Shown: positions 1 to 13,608, numbered from the stretch's first letter. The stretch is 64,000 bases of DNA from Magnolia sinica (GCF_029962835.1 NC_080577.1:8718501-8782500); one strand, 5' to 3'. Made by a program: numbers and translations. Notes: generated by a model not told the origin, from the letters alone.

Positions 1-2690
1 CATCTCAAAAATAAAATTTAGTAGACATTCATAGCAGTCTAATTCGTGAGCATTTAACGGACAGCTACAAAGACAATTGTCATGAGCACTCCAAATTCAA
101 GTATGAAATCTAACTGCTACGATAGTTTAGTTAGCTAATGTTATATTGCTCCATCCGCAATGGTCTCATCGTGATTTCTCTTGAGTTTTTGCTCATCTGT
201 CCGGTGGGCCTACCTTAGAATAATCACAACAATTGCATGATCCTGGCCGCCTGATTAATATAAATGGGGATTGTTAGCTTCCCTGCTAGCTGTGATGTGG
301 GGCCCGCATTCTATCATAATTCAGTACCGTTGGTTTTTTCGGTGAACGCCGGCCTGATTAATGTTTGAAGGGATGTGAAGTGCACTCGCTTAGAGAGATG
401 GCACGTGTTAAATTGGAACCGCTTGTTGAGAAATGACCACTCCGTCCAGAGTGACCGTATTTCATCAAATCAGTTCCAATACAATCATCATCAGCCATAC
501 GTGGGAAGAACAAATGGACGTTCAAGAGAAACTAACCGACGGTCCAAGATTTCGATGCAGGTGTGTGGCCCTCGTGATGAAAAGGTCGGTCTGATTCTTG
601 AGACACGGGATCTAAATTAGGGACTTCTTGATGTGTGGCTCCGATATGACACACGTGAGCTTCTCTAACGCATCTGGTGGTGGAACTGACCAAAATTAAT
701 TCTAGAGGAGCTTATGACCTGAGGAATTGTGTTCCAAGTCCTACTATACCACACGTGCCAACGGGATTCGGGCCATTCACTGCGAGGGGTCCACTATGTA
801 CATGCCAGATGATCAGGCCTGTCTGGTTGCTTCGAGCTTCTCATATGTGAAAATATGGACGGTTAAGAAGGATTGATCAGCAGTTCACATTCCATCTCAT
901 GAACGGTTGGATCTCTCGCACACGTGCTTCACTGGCTCTTGTGTGGATAAGAGTGTTACTGTTGCTAGTAGCCATGTCAGGGATCTTTTAGACGATTGGG
1001 TGAGAGTAGGACTCGCAACGGGCAGGCCTGGGCCTGTGTTTTTCACGCCCGTTTTGAACTAGTCCGGCTGGACCCATTCAAAATATGGATTTTGCGTAGC
1101 CTAGACCCAGACCATTTCCAGCCGTACCTCCAGGTCTTGTGATGGGCGGTTCACAAGCCAGTCAAGTCATCAGCCCTCACCCTTCACATATCGGTCTTGG
1201 GCCTAGATTCTTCGGCCCATATGGTCAGTTGGGTCTGAAAGTTAAGGCCAGATTATGGTTCATATCGACCTCGGCATCAGCTCATTGGTCCTTTTCCATC
1301 GAGCATGGTCAGACTGACCTCGGGCCTCAATATTAATAATGGAGTATATTGGGTATAATATATGTATTGCATATCACCATTGATATGAATGTAGCAATGG
1401 CTAAATGGGCCAGTCTCAAAGTAAATTTTTGGTGGGCATCATTGTTTCCAAAGGTCTTGAGCCATTTCAGTCTTGGGTTGGGTTCTGGCTCGGGCCATGT
1501 TTTCGCAGTTACTAGTGGTCATTTTTAGTTGATTCCTGGCCTATTTTGGAATGCGCTACATCCGCACCTGATTAGTTCCATGGACAAATTGATAAGTCGG
1601 CACTTCTTAACCAAGATAAATCACATTTTCTTCAATATAAATAAGCCGGGCATTTTCTAACCAGCCGCTTTGGATGTGGTCAATTAAAAGGCAAGATAAA
1701 CCATATTTTTCTCCAATGGTTTAATTAGAGTGATACTAAGCCGCCCAACTACAAGAGGCCAAGACGTCCTAAAAACTCGGCGGAGTGCAATGTCTGGGAT
1801 TGAAACCTAAGCCTTGTTTCCGGATGGGCCCAGGCCAATATGAATGGCTTGGCCCAGCCTGTTAGCCTGGTCTAATCATTGAGTAGGCCATCACTAAAAT
1901 AAATAAATAAACAATAATAATAAAAATAACAAAGGAAAAAAGAAGAGTTTAAATATGCTTATGAATGGTTCCCATTCAGTGTACATGTAGTTTAAAGATG
2001 ATTGACAGACCAAAGTAATGGGTTGGTGATCTTAAGAAACCGTTTGGCAATGTAGATTTAAGTGTCTTTAATTGCATTTAGAATCCAAAAGTATTTAATT
2101 TTGAAGGCTTTTGTAACTCCTTGTAAAGGCAGAGAGTCACATGTATAAGAAAGTATAGCTAGGCTACTAACCTAGCATACGCATGGTACACATAGATGAT
2201 ATTCCAAAATAATTAAATTATTTGCTGCATTACTAAAATTATATTAATAGAATAATTCAAACAGTCCAAACATTAGCCATCTAAATTGATGGTTAAAATA
2301 CGTTGATGAGTCACTTGTTCGTGATCCCGTACTTGAAGCTTCAAATTTGTCAATTTTTGCTCAAGAATGTATTTCAACTTACTTATTGAAATCATTATAT
2401 CAAATATCACCTATGAGGATTGTGATTTGAAATCCAATATATTCTAAATACAAGCTCATAAACCGCTGGTAAGTGGACTCTTCTTAGATCAAGAATTTAA
2501 AAAAAAATAATAATAAATAAATAAAATCTTCGTTTAGATCGTTTCAAACCTTTAATCAGTTAAATCTCCTACTTCCGGGCTGTCCTTGCTCTGACCTGGC
2601 CTGTTTGGTCAAGGGATTAGCATGATCAGGAGAGAGAATTCTGTGAGTGGATAGAACCTGAATGCGGTAGACCCATCTCTCTACGGTCCG
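1..2690. other. Gene-free spacer
   Basis: No open reading frame here looks like a protein family. The stretch alternates GC-richer pieces (about 960-1330, rich in GGGCC/GGCCTG words) with AT-rich, low-complexity sequence (1890-2520). CACGTG words recur (for example near 398, 750 and 921), but with no gene beside them I do not call them promoters. Confidence 0.5.
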
Positions 2691-4760
2691 GAGTAAATGT
2701 GGCAGTATGAATTAGTGGTCGGGACCATCCATCCAGTTGGCCCTGACGTGGACAGCAAATGCTTCGACATACACGTAAATAGCAGGATCAGTGGACCACA
2801 GAGCAGTAGAAGAAAGAAAAATCGCCAGCCGTTGGTAGTTAGTAAGGGGAAATGAAGGGACGATGGGATTGTCTGATACGTGGAAACTGAGGCCATCCAT
2901 TCTGATCAATTCAATCACCTCACCACGTGTGGTTTGCAGATATGGCTAGTCCATACTCATTTCTGTCAGCTCCATGGATCCGTGACCGTAGAACCCCAAC
3001 GTGATCTATGTAACGACCCAAAAAATGAAGAAGAACCAAATCTCAGGTGGACCATACCACAGGAAAAACTTCCTAGGGCCCACCGTATTATTTATTTTCC
3101 ATATGTCTAACTAGTTGATAAGGTGATTAGACAGACCTAGATAAAGGGAAAACAAAAATATATATCAGCTTTGATCCAAAATGTTTGTAGCCCCAAGAAA
3201 CTTTTAATCACCAGAAACATTGGTGGTCCAATTCTGTTTATTTTTTTGTCTCATACCTAAAATGAGCTGGCAAATGAATGGACAGCGTTGATATAAAACA
3301 CATATATCATGGTAGTCTCCACAGTTACCGATCGAGCCACATCAGTGATCTCCATATCTACCCAAAACCGCGTCCTATCTCTATGATATCACCTCTTGAC
3401 GGCTAGGGCTAGCACTTTTCCACGTAATAGGGCTATTAGTGGGCCAGGCCAGCCCAACGACCTGTTCGGCTTTGCCTGACATGGACTTGGCTGGGTCCGC
3501 TGTTCGTCGCCCTAATTCAGGCCCCAAAACTAAAGAGAAGTCCCGTGTACCATGCCACGTGTAGGACATCGCTACCATGAAAATGGTAGCTGCATCATGA
3601 AAATTCCCTGGAAAAAAAATCAGGCCAATTCGGCTCATCAGATGGGCCTCACCATTGGAATAATGGGTAACCGATAATCTCACCCTATCGCCCATCTAAT
3701 GAGTGGATCAGCCTGATTTTCAATATGAATTCATTTCATGATGTGGCCCGCTAATTTCATGGTCCGGATGTCCTACACAAGTGGCATGTTGGCAGGAAAG
3801 GTGGGCCTGCATGACAAGCTACTGTTCACGTAGCACCACGAGGCTGGCCAGAGTTATGGTACAACATGCCCATGTGCCATCTATACATGTCTCAGAGTTC
3901 TTTTGGATCGGTCCCCAGATAGTATATTTGCTCCATCATGACATCATTTGTCCTATGATCCTGGTCGTCGTTTCTTCTGGCCTTATCTACAGCACTACTA
4001 AACTCTAGTGCATCATCCAAATCGGGGAGGCTCATCCACTTTACACGTAGGATGCATGTGGTGAGATCCAGACCGTCCATCATCATGAGGCCGATTTTTT
4101 ATCACACCCCTAAATTCAACGAAGAAAATCAGACGGCTAAGATTGCCCGATCAGCATTATTACAGCCCACTCTCCACCCATATTTTTAGGGCAAGTAATT
4201 TGGGTGGTCTGGATTTCTGTACGATTCTGCCAAGTGTATGGTAAATGAATCACGACCATTCATGGGAGATGTGTACTGATGGAGCTACTCCCCACATGGG
4301 GGAATTCTGGCAATTTGGGATGTGAGTTGGGATACATGAGGACTCAACATCGTGCCATGCAAAAAGGCAGTTGGTTTGGGGCCCATCCACATGAGACGTC
4401 CTACTCGCAATCAGAAACGCCGTGACAAGCACGTCCAAAACAATGGTCACGGGAAGAGAAGAGTGGGAGACAAATCCTACAAGATGGCCCACCTCACTCA
4501 CTTCATCTTTGACATTCTTCGCTTCTCATTTACGCATCAAACATCAAAAAGCTATCAACGGCTGCATGGGCCCATCTTACCTGTCCATCTCGGCCTCGTC
4601 ATTGTGAAAGCTGGACGCTCCAAAAAATCTGGGCCATTCAACTATGGGCCCAGGAAGGCTGCAAGGGCCATCAGGTGAATTTAGAGAATCCACCTTTCCA
4701 TCATCATCGTGGGGCCCACTTAATGTACACGTTGAATGGCATACAGAAAACTCATTGGAT
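2690..4760. repeat. Cluster of decayed foldback MITE remnants
   Basis: The words GGGCCCACC, CCGTCCAT and GGTGGACCA occur repeatedly in both orientations. The clearest unit, about 3000-3325, runs from a GGTGGACCATACCACAGG arm through CAAAAATATATATCAGC to a reversed arm ending ATATATCATGGTAG. These match the arms of the better preserved 35691-36244 element. Short reading frames across this part are made of repeat words and are not genes. Confidence 0.5.
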
Positions 4761-5515
4761 CCGGTACGATTAACTTTTTAGGCGCAGATGAACTATAGCC
4801 CCTATAAAATAGCTGGTCCTTGTAAAGGAACCAGTCTCATGTTATGTTATTAATGGCATTATACAAGACTAACTGCAAAATGAATTTAGTTTCAATAAAA
4901 GAGTTCATCTTGCAGTCACCTAATTGAGGCCCACATGCTGAGATGGTCCATTGATAAAAATCATCCATGTTCTTGATACTAGGCTATAGAGGCCCACCTA
5001 AGAAACTCAGGTTGATCAGGTGATCTAGACCATCACTATATATGTGTAGATGACTTTAATATCAAAAAGAAAATTTGTTGCAGTAGGGAGGAAATTCAAA
5101 GAAAAATGTTGTGTTAAAAAGGTTTTTATAAAAGGATATAGGAAAGTAACGCATGCATATCTGGCACTCTTACTTAAGCTATAGGGTAGATATTACACAT
5201 GCCTAACATAAAATATAAAAAGGATTGAAGTGGCTTTTTTCATGAATAAAGTGAGAATCAACTTCCGTATACTTAATTCATTCCTAAAACATTGGATTAG
5301 AGGTAATATAAATAGTAGTTTGGTTGTCTTAACCAAGATCTATAATAAAATATTTAAGCCAAATAATTTCATGTTTTGCATGATCTATAAAATAATGTTT
5401 AACTTCTATTGATGAATAAACATTGGCGATTTCTTTCAAGCTCTTTGAAGAAAATTGATTTTCTTGGATTGCCCTCAAATGCCTTTCCCGCAAACTTTCT
5501 ATCACAGGAAGTTAG
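4761..5515. other. Gene-free spacer
   Basis: AT-rich sequence. I see no gene, RNA gene or recognisable repeat family in it. Confidence 0.4.
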
Positions 5516-5975
5516 GTAGGGGCCACCAAGATGTTTGTGAGAAATTAATCTGTTCATTCATTTTGTCAAATCATGTTAAGACATAGATCCAAAAATGAAG
5601 CAAATTCAAAATTCAAGTGGGCCGCATGATAAGAAACAAAAAGGATTGAACATACACCCTTGAAACATTCATGAGGCCATAGAAGTTTTGGATTCGGTTA
5701 ATAGTCTTGTGTTTTAGTTCATCCCAGTAGAAATGACCCTACGAATGGTATCGATGGCATATAAACATCACAGAGGATTCCAAGAAGGTTTCATTTGTGG
5801 ATGACCTGGAATGGTATAGATGGTACATAAACATTACAGTGGATTCCAAGGAGGTTTCATAGGTAAGCATTTTCCTCACTTTTTCATGTCATGTGGCCAC
5901 TTGAGCTCTAGATCTAACTTACTTCAGAGTTTATGTCCTAACATGATCCGGCAAAACAGATGAACAGCATGGATT
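5516..5975. repeat. Foldback MITE remnant (GGGCCCACC family)
   Basis: Left arm GGGGCCACCAAGATGTTTGT followed by ATGAAGCAAATTC and CAAGTGGGCCGCATGA; the middle holds the GAAGTTTTGGAT word typical of the family. A local duplication of a segment with GATGGCATATAAACATCACA lies at about 5750-5860 (a second version, GATGGTACATAAACATTACA, follows about 65 bp later). Confidence 0.55.
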
Positions 5976-7560
5976 TCTCACAAACATCATAGCCTATCTT
6001 CCGGTGGGATGAAGTTACGGCACGAGGCTTCATGCTTTTGTATGTCTCCCAGGGTAATTTTCATAAGAGAGTTTTTATGAAAAGATTGTGTCATGCGGGA
6101 GCACTGCAATGAACCATACATGAACCTATATTTCTCTAACATTTTCAATGGCTCATGTTCAACTCCAAAAATCAAGGTCATGATTGTCATCAAAGCATGA
6201 TTATTGGACCACTGTAATGATTTTACTGCGAACATGTGATGTTCAAATAATCAGAACGTTATAGCTTGTGGGGCCGAGTGAAGCAACACATGAAAGCCAT
6301 CCTAGATTGTGAAACAGGCAAACCAAAATCTTAATACAAAACCGTCATTTTGTTTGTTAGCCATTAATCGGTTCTCTTCCTTATCGAGAGGCTTGTGTCC
6401 ACCACAGGCACCTCTTTACATCTGGTACACGTGCAATCAATTTCATCCGTGGATAAAGTGAGCCCTACTAGCCAAAGTTCTCACTTGCTGGAGATTTAAC
6501 CGTCCATACAAACCAATTCATGAACAATGGTCCAAACAAGCAGTATTTACTCTCCTTCCCACGTGCAGGATATTTGAGCAGTGGAGATTTTTAATATGGA
6601 GTAGGACCTTCAAGATTAACGGTCCAGATTATCACTTGATGGTAAGAAAGAGCATGCATATGGGGCAAGTTTTGGTAGGACTGCTCTTCTAATAAATGTT
6701 ACCAAACGTTCGATTTTCCCACCTAATTTTTATTTTTCGGTACGGTAGTCCTTTTCTGACATCGATTTCCAGTTCGCCCTCCCGATCACTCAGAAAAAGA
6801 ATTATTCCATGCTCTGCCAGAGAATGGTCAATCATACACATAGACTGTCCACGCAACATAACAAACAGTATACCTCATGTCCAAACTAATAAATTATGAG
6901 TCCCACAAGCTTATCAAATACTTAGGCAGTTAAGTTTGCTACCAAATTTGATACCATTTTCATTAAACCCAAATAGGGTATTCTCATTTTAAGTTGATCC
7001 TGTGAGATTTTGTCGGCCAAAATGTTTAATATGTAAAAAGGCATTCAATATATCGTAAAACAATTATAAGCTCAGGTTGAAACTTTAAAAAGATGGGTGG
7101 CTAGTCATGTTGAAAACATGAATGGGATGATGATTCTCTTTGCCAAAAAAATACATATGGCACCCCAGTAATAGGTTGACACTAGTTTTATCAGAAATCT
7201 AGCATTAATACCTTCGGTACAGCTAATACCATAAACACCTCCTTTTATGACACAACACGCCTCATACTCTCGTACAGGAAGTGTGGAATCTTTCGCCACG
7301 TATTCAATTTAAGCGAACAGAATGGTTGGGGGTAGTCTTGTAGAAGGAAATCATGGTATATTTGGGTGCAATCTTTTCCTGAAAATCCACCATATCATGT
7401 AAGACAAAATTAGGTAAGTTTAGAACCGCCACTAGTGATTGAACCACATCTTCTGCATTGTGACTTAATCATGCAATTAGTCTAAGAAGTAACATGCTAA
7501 GTTCTCTTTCGTACTACTACCCCGATGTAACATAAGCTTTATCGGGAATGGATTGATCAT
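5976..7560. other. Gene-free spacer
   Basis: No coding region or RNA gene recognised. Scattered ACGTG words occur (about 6428 and 6560). A foldback-type fragment around 6240-6330 is too short to classify. Confidence 0.4.
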
Positions 7561-8640
7561 CAATCTTCATTGTCGTGGCTAACTTTGATATTTTTTTATT
7601 AAAATAGTTGAATTCGAGCAAGGTAGTCGACTTTGATGGTTTCAACCAAGATTGCTGAGTTTACTGTTTTTCTACCAAGGTGGTTAAATTCAACTAAGAT
7701 GGCCGATTTTGATATTTTTCGATTAAAATGGCCAAGTTAAACCAAGGTTGTTGAAATTGATGTTTTTGCTTGATCGAGCAGTTACATTTATTATAGAAAA
7801 TAAATAATCAACGTCACATTCACCTTTTGGAATCGTTTTTTGGAAATTAGGAATGAAAACATGTCATTTTAGGACAGATATAGCATGCATTATATCTTCA
7901 TCGAATGTGACTGAGAAACTTGGAGTGCATGAAAGGCATTTAGAAGTCAATTGTGGCCGAGACATCTGGAAGCTAATCACGAAACACAGCAAAAGCGACC
8001 AAGCGACCAAGGAGCTCAGAAGCATAATCAAGTGACTAAGAAGTAGAAATGTGGCCGAGATGTCTAAAAGCGAAATGCAGCCGAAAAGCAAGACGCGACC
8101 AAGAAGCCTAGGAGCGGAAAGTAGTCAAGCGGAAGCGAAATAGTTAAGAAGATATGTATCAAAAAAGGAAGAATCCGAAAGACTGACATAGCGACTCCTC
8201 AACTACTATAACCGTTGGATTGAAAGAGAAAAACATGTGAGGAAAAGTAGTAAGAGAAATCTAAAAGTAATAGGAAAAATTAATAAAATAAGGCGTCTCA
8301 CATCAATCAAACCAAATCAAATCTGGTAATTTACTTTATCATAGACTATCTTAAGAGTGGTGATAATAAGTAATTCAAGGTTATGAGGGTAGATTGGATT
8401 TGATAACATTCTTGCCATTGCTATTAGTAATCATATGAGAGTTTTTTCTTTTGTTTGATTGCATTAGTATACTACAAAATTATTTTTTTGTGAGAAATAG
8501 TGTAACTCACTTTAAGAGAAAGAAACCCAACTTTGATTATCGGCTGATCATTATAAAATTTTATAAGTTGTTATGTACATGACTCATCTTCTACTATTAT
8601 GATCATACCAACGTATTTACTTATTTTAGTGCTTGGGCCA
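7560..8640. repeat. Degenerate short tandem repeats and LTR-like sequence
   Basis: About 7570-7790 repeats, with much divergence, a unit containing TTTGATNTTTTT, ATTAAAATGG and CAAGGTNG. From 7930 to 8170 the sequence is rich in GCGACCAAG/GAAGC words, and it then runs into T-rich sequence ending near 8680. This composition resembles an old retrotransposon LTR, but I found no clear TG/CA ends or target duplication. Confidence 0.3.
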
Positions 8641-9651
8641 AAATTTATCACTTTGAATTGAACTGCTATGTTAATTCTATCATGCCCCGCACACACCACA
8701 AGTTATATAAAACAAACCGAGCACTGACACAGTGCACGTGAATTTGCACATATTGGTGGATTGTCTGGCCCACCATATTGCATGTGGGTCATGACAACGT
8801 CGAAGATAACTGCAGTCACTGCACCACAAATAGCCATCTGAAATCCCATTCTCCGAAATGTGCCACTGTAGAAAATGTGTGCAAGATCCGGATTTCTCAT
8901 CCGGAGGGCCCCACCGGTTAAAACCATAGACCAACGATTCAAATTCAACATTTGGGGACCACTCATCTAAACAGTGTGGAAAGCTTGATGAACGAATCCG
9001 ATCTCCCACCTGTTTGCCAACTTGCTGCGGGATTGGAGTAGCGAAAAAATGCACTCCCTCATGTGATAGTTCACCACCATTTTGAAAATTGTAGCGACTC
9101 TTCCCGTTGCGTTGGACACTCAAACAACCCCTGTTCAAACCATACAATTCTAAGATGCACTTTCAATGGAGATCAAACAATCATAACAAAATTCAAATTG
9201 ATAGAGATCACATGTATGGTTGGAAGTAGTGACCAGTCCAAATTTCTACGGAAAAATCAGACGGTTCATATCGTTTTCTGAGTACTGCAGCTTTCTTTTT
9301 TTGGAGGGATCAGCACCTTGTACAGTCTGGATTCCGTGCAAATATGAAATCCATACGGTTGAGCAGTCACCACCACTTTCGCAAAATGATGCTGGACTAT
9401 CATAAGAGTTTCTGCCTTTATAGCGTTACCTCTCGTTGCTTTCTTATCTGGTACCGACCGACATGAGTTGGATGTTTTCCCATTTGTCTCATCTTCAGAG
9501 CCATTGCTTTCAGCTACGTTGGAATGATGCGTAAGAAACACATCTAGCCCCTCTCGAAACGTAAGATCCCTTCAAAATCAACGCAAGTTTCTTTACTACA
9601 GATATTCAGCGGTTACATCTCATAGACATGAATTTCTTTTAACACTAAGCT
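8641..9651. other. Gene-free spacer with a repeat-derived open frame
   Basis: A 155-residue open frame on - (8680-9147) has no recognisable domain, and its DNA shares GGGCCCCACCGG/CCATCTGAAAT-type words with the MITEs nearby. I treat it as non-coding. Nothing else is recognised. Confidence 0.4.
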
Positions 9652-10075
9652 ATGTGGGTCCCACCGTGATGTATTTATTATATCCACTCCATCCTTCAGT
9701 TTCTCCAGCTAGTACTAGAACATGTTCCCAAAAGTGAGAAAGACCCAAAACTCAAATGGGACACACCACAGTAAACAGTAGGAAATGCTCACCGTTGAAA
9801 CCTTCTTGGGGCCCACAGAAATTCTGGATCAGGCCGTTGTTTGTGTTTACCATTCATCCCTGTGGGAATCGCCTTTCATGAAGGGATTGGATGGCATAGA
9901 AAACATCACGTTGGCCACTGGAAGGTTTACACGGTGGCCATTTCCATCACCACCATTTCCGATGGTGTTGCCTACTTGGATCTTCCTTGTATTTCGACTA
10001 ATATCCTAATATGATCTGGAGGAACTGATGGACGGAGTGGATGACACATGGACATCGCAGTTTGTAATGGCTCTC
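9652..10075. repeat. Foldback MITE (GGGCCCACC family)
   Basis: Opens with GGGTCCCACCGTGATGTATT, followed in order by the family words TATCCACTCCATCC, CACACCACAGTAAACAGT, CCGTTGAAACCTTCTTGGGG and AAATTCTGGATCAGGC. It closes near GGATGACACATGGACATCGCA. Same layout as 35691-36244 but more decayed. Confidence 0.6.
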
Positions 10076-10162
10076 TGTAACCGGGATACAGGATATTCGC
10101 TGGTGAGCCGAGCTTTCTTGCGCTTAGCTGGCACAGACAAGTTGGTGAAGAGAAAAACATTC

Positions 10163-10545
10163 ATACTCTGATAGAGCATGATGGATGATACGCAGGCACC
10201 TAGAAATTACTTCGAAGTTATATGCCTGGCTGTAAGTAATTCAAGCTAAACTGCCCAAATTAATAGACCCATTTTAAATGCATAATGAATATTAGAAAAT
10301 TACATTTAGTTTGATAATCTGATTATCAGATTGGTTGACATTGATAGACAGTTACAACTTACAAATGAAAATATTTGATGTTCCTAATTAATTAAAGTTA
10401 GGATTGCTCAACTAATCTGATTATGAGGAATGAGAGTACTAAGCGCTTTCTACCGTTTGGTCAGTTTAACAATAGTTGATATATGTAATGTATAAAAATT
10501 TCTGAGTGCCTGAGTATCAAGCATATTGTGCCGCCGGAGTATTAA
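10163..10545. repeat. hAT-like MITE, family with TACTCTG...CAGAGTA ends
   Basis: The left end TACTCTGATAGAGC is followed by GATGGATGATACGCAGGCAC, AATTACTTCGAAG and AAACTGCCCAAATT; the right end GCCGCCGGAGTATTA is the inverted end. The same series of words occurs in the elements near 12147, 17173, 25153, 26776 and 35232, so this is a family. Assignment to hAT is a guess from the short imperfect ends; no clean 8-bp target duplication was found. Confidence 0.6.
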
Positions 10546-10561
10546 ATAACTACTCTTTAGT

Positions 10562-10699
10562 GAAAGGTGGCACACACTTGAGGTCTTGGTATCGATCTCT
10601 AGTGGGGGTGGCTAGCATGGAGTGTGTGTACTGACATGGGTGTGCACTAACAAGCTAACGCCCGAAAAAAAGAAAAAGAAAAAAGGAGAAAGGTGGCAC
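10562..10699 (+). mobile_element. 5'-truncated SINE with perfect target duplication
   Basis: A short body (about 10574-10687) has a Pol III B-box-like word GGTATCGATCTC and an A-rich tail (AAAAAAAGAAAAAG). It is flanked by the exact 12-bp direct repeat GAAAGGTGGCAC at 10562-10573 and 10688-10699. The tail and variable-length target duplication are the signature of L1-type retroposition of a SINE. The A box is missing, so the copy is 5'-truncated. Confidence 0.75.
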
Positions 10700-12146
10700 G
10701 TCAATGGCTTTAAAACAGAAATGCATCAAAGGAATGATTTTACCGCCCTTTTGTGAGAAAATGGGCTGCTGCATTTCTTATTTTACAAGGCAAGTCAGTC
10801 CGCATTATCGCCTATATACCGACATAGTAGTAAGTGGACATGAATTTCCTACAACCTGTTGCAATGAGCGGCTGTAACAAAAAGCTGTGGGACTCACCGT
10901 AATGCATGTGTGAAATATTTTCCGTCCATCAGTTGTCCAAAATCATTTTTGAGGAAGGACCCAAAAACCAGGCTAATGCAATATTAAAGTAGGCCACACC
11001 ACATGAACATCCGTGAAACACCCAACGCATATATGTTATATCCCAATTAACCACTTTAACCGCTTCATGCTTTAACCACTTTATGAAAAGTGGTTATCCA
11101 TGAAACACCAAATAATTATTCTTGCTATTTGATGGTCCGTTTGAAAAGAAAAAAATGATAAATGCTTTAAGAATTGTTCAAATCTTACGGAAGTTATAGC
11201 TTCTAAAGCTAAACGTTTGGTGATTGAATGGGCTATTTATGTAGATGCCTTAAAAGATTTTGATTTTCTTTTTCTTGGAGTTTAAAAGTCTCTGCTATCA
11301 AATCGGATGTTCTCCCCTTTCTCCTCCTCCTCCTTTTTATTTATTTTTATTTTTTTTTGTACTTTTACTCTTTCTTATTATATAAATGGTTATCTTTCAA
11401 AAACAAAACCACTTCATGGAAAGTATTTGGCATGGTAGAATTATAATTGTTCAATTACTGGCCAGAAGATAGACTGATTAAAGACAAAAACATGGCGGTG
11501 GTCCACATTCCACAGTGAAAAGGCCAAAAATTCAACTGTTAGATTCTTTCAACTGCCAGACATGTCTAGTACCACATAATTTGCATCAACGGTCTAGATC
11601 ACTGAATGATGAAATCTAGGGACATAACAGGGTAGAAATCAAAATAAAGCAGATCCTTCTATCTACAGTACATGGCAGAGAGATGTATCAATCAATCAAT
11701 CAATCAATAGAACCATCCATTTAGTGGGCTAGAACATGTTTTGTCCTTCGATATTTGCTGCATTTTATTGTAATAATAATTTTTATATAATTAACTATTT
11801 AAAAATTTGTGCCGTTGGGAGAACTGACGTGTGCATGCTTGGGACATTTTCATCCCACGGAAGAAGGTGCAGCTAGATGGATGGCCCCAACTAAGAAATC
11901 ACACAACCACATGCATATACTGAAGAGAGTTTGATCTACCATACTCCGGTTCACCTGCTTCTACCGTATTACATTGCTAGGCCCATCTGGCTCTAATGGG
12001 TCTAAGGCTCATTAGTCCAGCTGGTAGAGACAGTACGGAAATGACCTGGCTTCGAGCCCACTTGTCTACCTCCTTACAATAACTCGTACAAGCTTCTTTA
12101 TAGACAACTGGGGTGGTTCGTCCGTTATTGAGAGAGAGAAAGAGAT
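10700..12146. other. Gene-free spacer with foldback remnant and ATCA microsatellite
   Basis: About 10885-11030 carries foldback words (CTCACCGTAATGCATG, GGCCACACCACATGAACAT). An (ATCA)n run of about five units lies at 11688-11708. T-rich runs occur near 11320-11370. No gene is visible. Confidence 0.45.
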
Positions 12147-12770
12147 TTGATGCTCTGGCAAATAGTGATGGATGATAAGCAAGCATTTAAGAATTACTTA
12201 AAATTGCTTATGCGGCATTTAAGTAAATCAAATTCAAGCCTTCAAACTATCTTTAAATGTACCATGAACCCAATATTACAATCCGATGTGTGGAGCCCAC
12301 CAGGATCTTCCATTTGCATCCAACCAGTTCACCATGTGGACAACCGTTCTCATCCTCCTTGGGTCTAAAAACTCATTTGGGAAAAATTTTGTGAATTATG
12401 CTTAAAACCTATAACATTGCGTGCTACGGTGTACCTAAGTTTCCGAATTGAAAGCTCTTTTTAGGTGTCCATTCATCCTGGTGGATGCATCTTTTGAATT
12501 GATTAGATGGCATGTGGAAAATAAAATGGGCACCAGATATAATAAAGAAGGTTTTCAATGATGGGTGTCCACATCCCGACTATTCCTATGTTGTTCTCAC
12601 CTAAGTTTTTAATCGGATGATTTTTTAGACACCAAGGAGAACATCAACGGGTACACATGACAGATATAGTGCATGCCATTAAAACATTATGGTGGACTCA
12701 GATGTTGATTTGATGAGTTAAGCTTATTCCACAAAAGTCTTGATTGGATCTAGCCTTGTTTATACAACAA
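12147..12770. repeat. hAT-like MITE fragment and foldback debris
   Basis: Begins GATGCTCTGGCAAATAGTGA followed by GATGGATGATAAGCAAGC and AATTACTTAAAATTGC, the left half of the family seen at 10163. The expected inverted right end is not found. Further right are GGTGGTCCACATCC-type foldback words but no intact element. Confidence 0.5.
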
Positions 12771-13068
12771 GACAGGAGTCCAAAAATTGGGCAGATCTAA
12801 AACTTAGGTGGTCCACACCAGACGAAATAGTTAGAAAGGAAATATCTGCCCTTGAAACCTTTCTAGAGCCGACCATGATGTTTATATACCATCCAAACTG
12901 TTTATAGGGTTACTACCACTTAGACAAGCCATAGATACAAATATCATTTTGATACAAAACTTCTGTGGGCCCCAAAAACTTTTCAATGGTAAGCATTCAA
13001 TCCCTATTGTTTCATTTGATGCTGCCCACCGGAATTTTAGATCTGCATGATTTTCGGACTCCTGTCCT
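12771..13068. repeat. Foldback MITE with GACAGGAGTCC arms
   Basis: The left arm GACAGGAGTCCAAAAATTGG...GCAGATCTAAAACTT is mirrored on the right by the inverse of CATGATTTTCGGACTCCTGTC. The core contains GAAACCTTTCTAGAG and AAAACTTCTGTGGGCCCC. Both arms are readable, so the unit is nearly complete at about 300 bp. Confidence 0.65.
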
Positions 13069-13545
13069 ACTTTGGTCTTAGGAAGCTGGTGGGCAGAGTG
13101 GATTTTTCACAAGCATGTTTGTAGCCCCACGTAACTTCCCACCACGGGAACTTGTTGTTCCCTCTCGTCTGCCACCATTATGTTTGTAAGAAATCCACCC
13201 CGTTCATCTGATTACTCAGATCATGTGCTAACATGAGCCCAAAACTACGGCAGATCCAAAACTGAAATGGGCCACATGACAGGAAAAAGTGGGGAGGGAA
13301 ATGCCTACCGTGGAAACTTTCACAGGTCAATTGTAATGTTTATATGCCATCCAAACCGTTCATAAAGACATTTCCACTGGGATGAACTAAAAACACACAA
13401 ATAGTAGCCTGATCCGAAACTTCTGCGGCCCAAAAATGCTTCGACTGCAATCCACGTCCTCACCGTTGCTTCCCATGCCTGCTCCTCCATCTGGGAACCA
13501 CGTTAGCGCATTAAATAAGGAGTAATGTGCTATTCCTTTCTTCAT
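13069..13545. repeat. Foldback MITE remnant
   Basis: Similar core words to the neighbour (ATGGGCCACATGACAGGA, CCGTGGAAACTTTCACAGG, CCGAAACTTCTGCGGCCC) with blurred ends. It is probably a second, older insertion of the same superfamily directly abutting the 12771 unit. Confidence 0.5.
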
Positions 13546-13586
13546 CGTTGATCACAGCTGCCTACATTGATTTCGATCATGCCAGA

Positions 13587-13608
13587 ATATATATATATAT
13601 ATATATGA
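13587..13608. repeat. AT microsatellite
   Basis: A run of about ten AT dinucleotides. Confidence 0.9.

Noticed and set aside
4352-4678. 108-residue basic open frame
   Set aside because: No family resemblance, overlapping frames on both strands, and set among repeat remnants.
8680-9147. 155-residue open frame on -
   Set aside because: No domain, odd composition, and DNA rich in MITE words; a second frame overlaps it equally well. Treated as non-coding.
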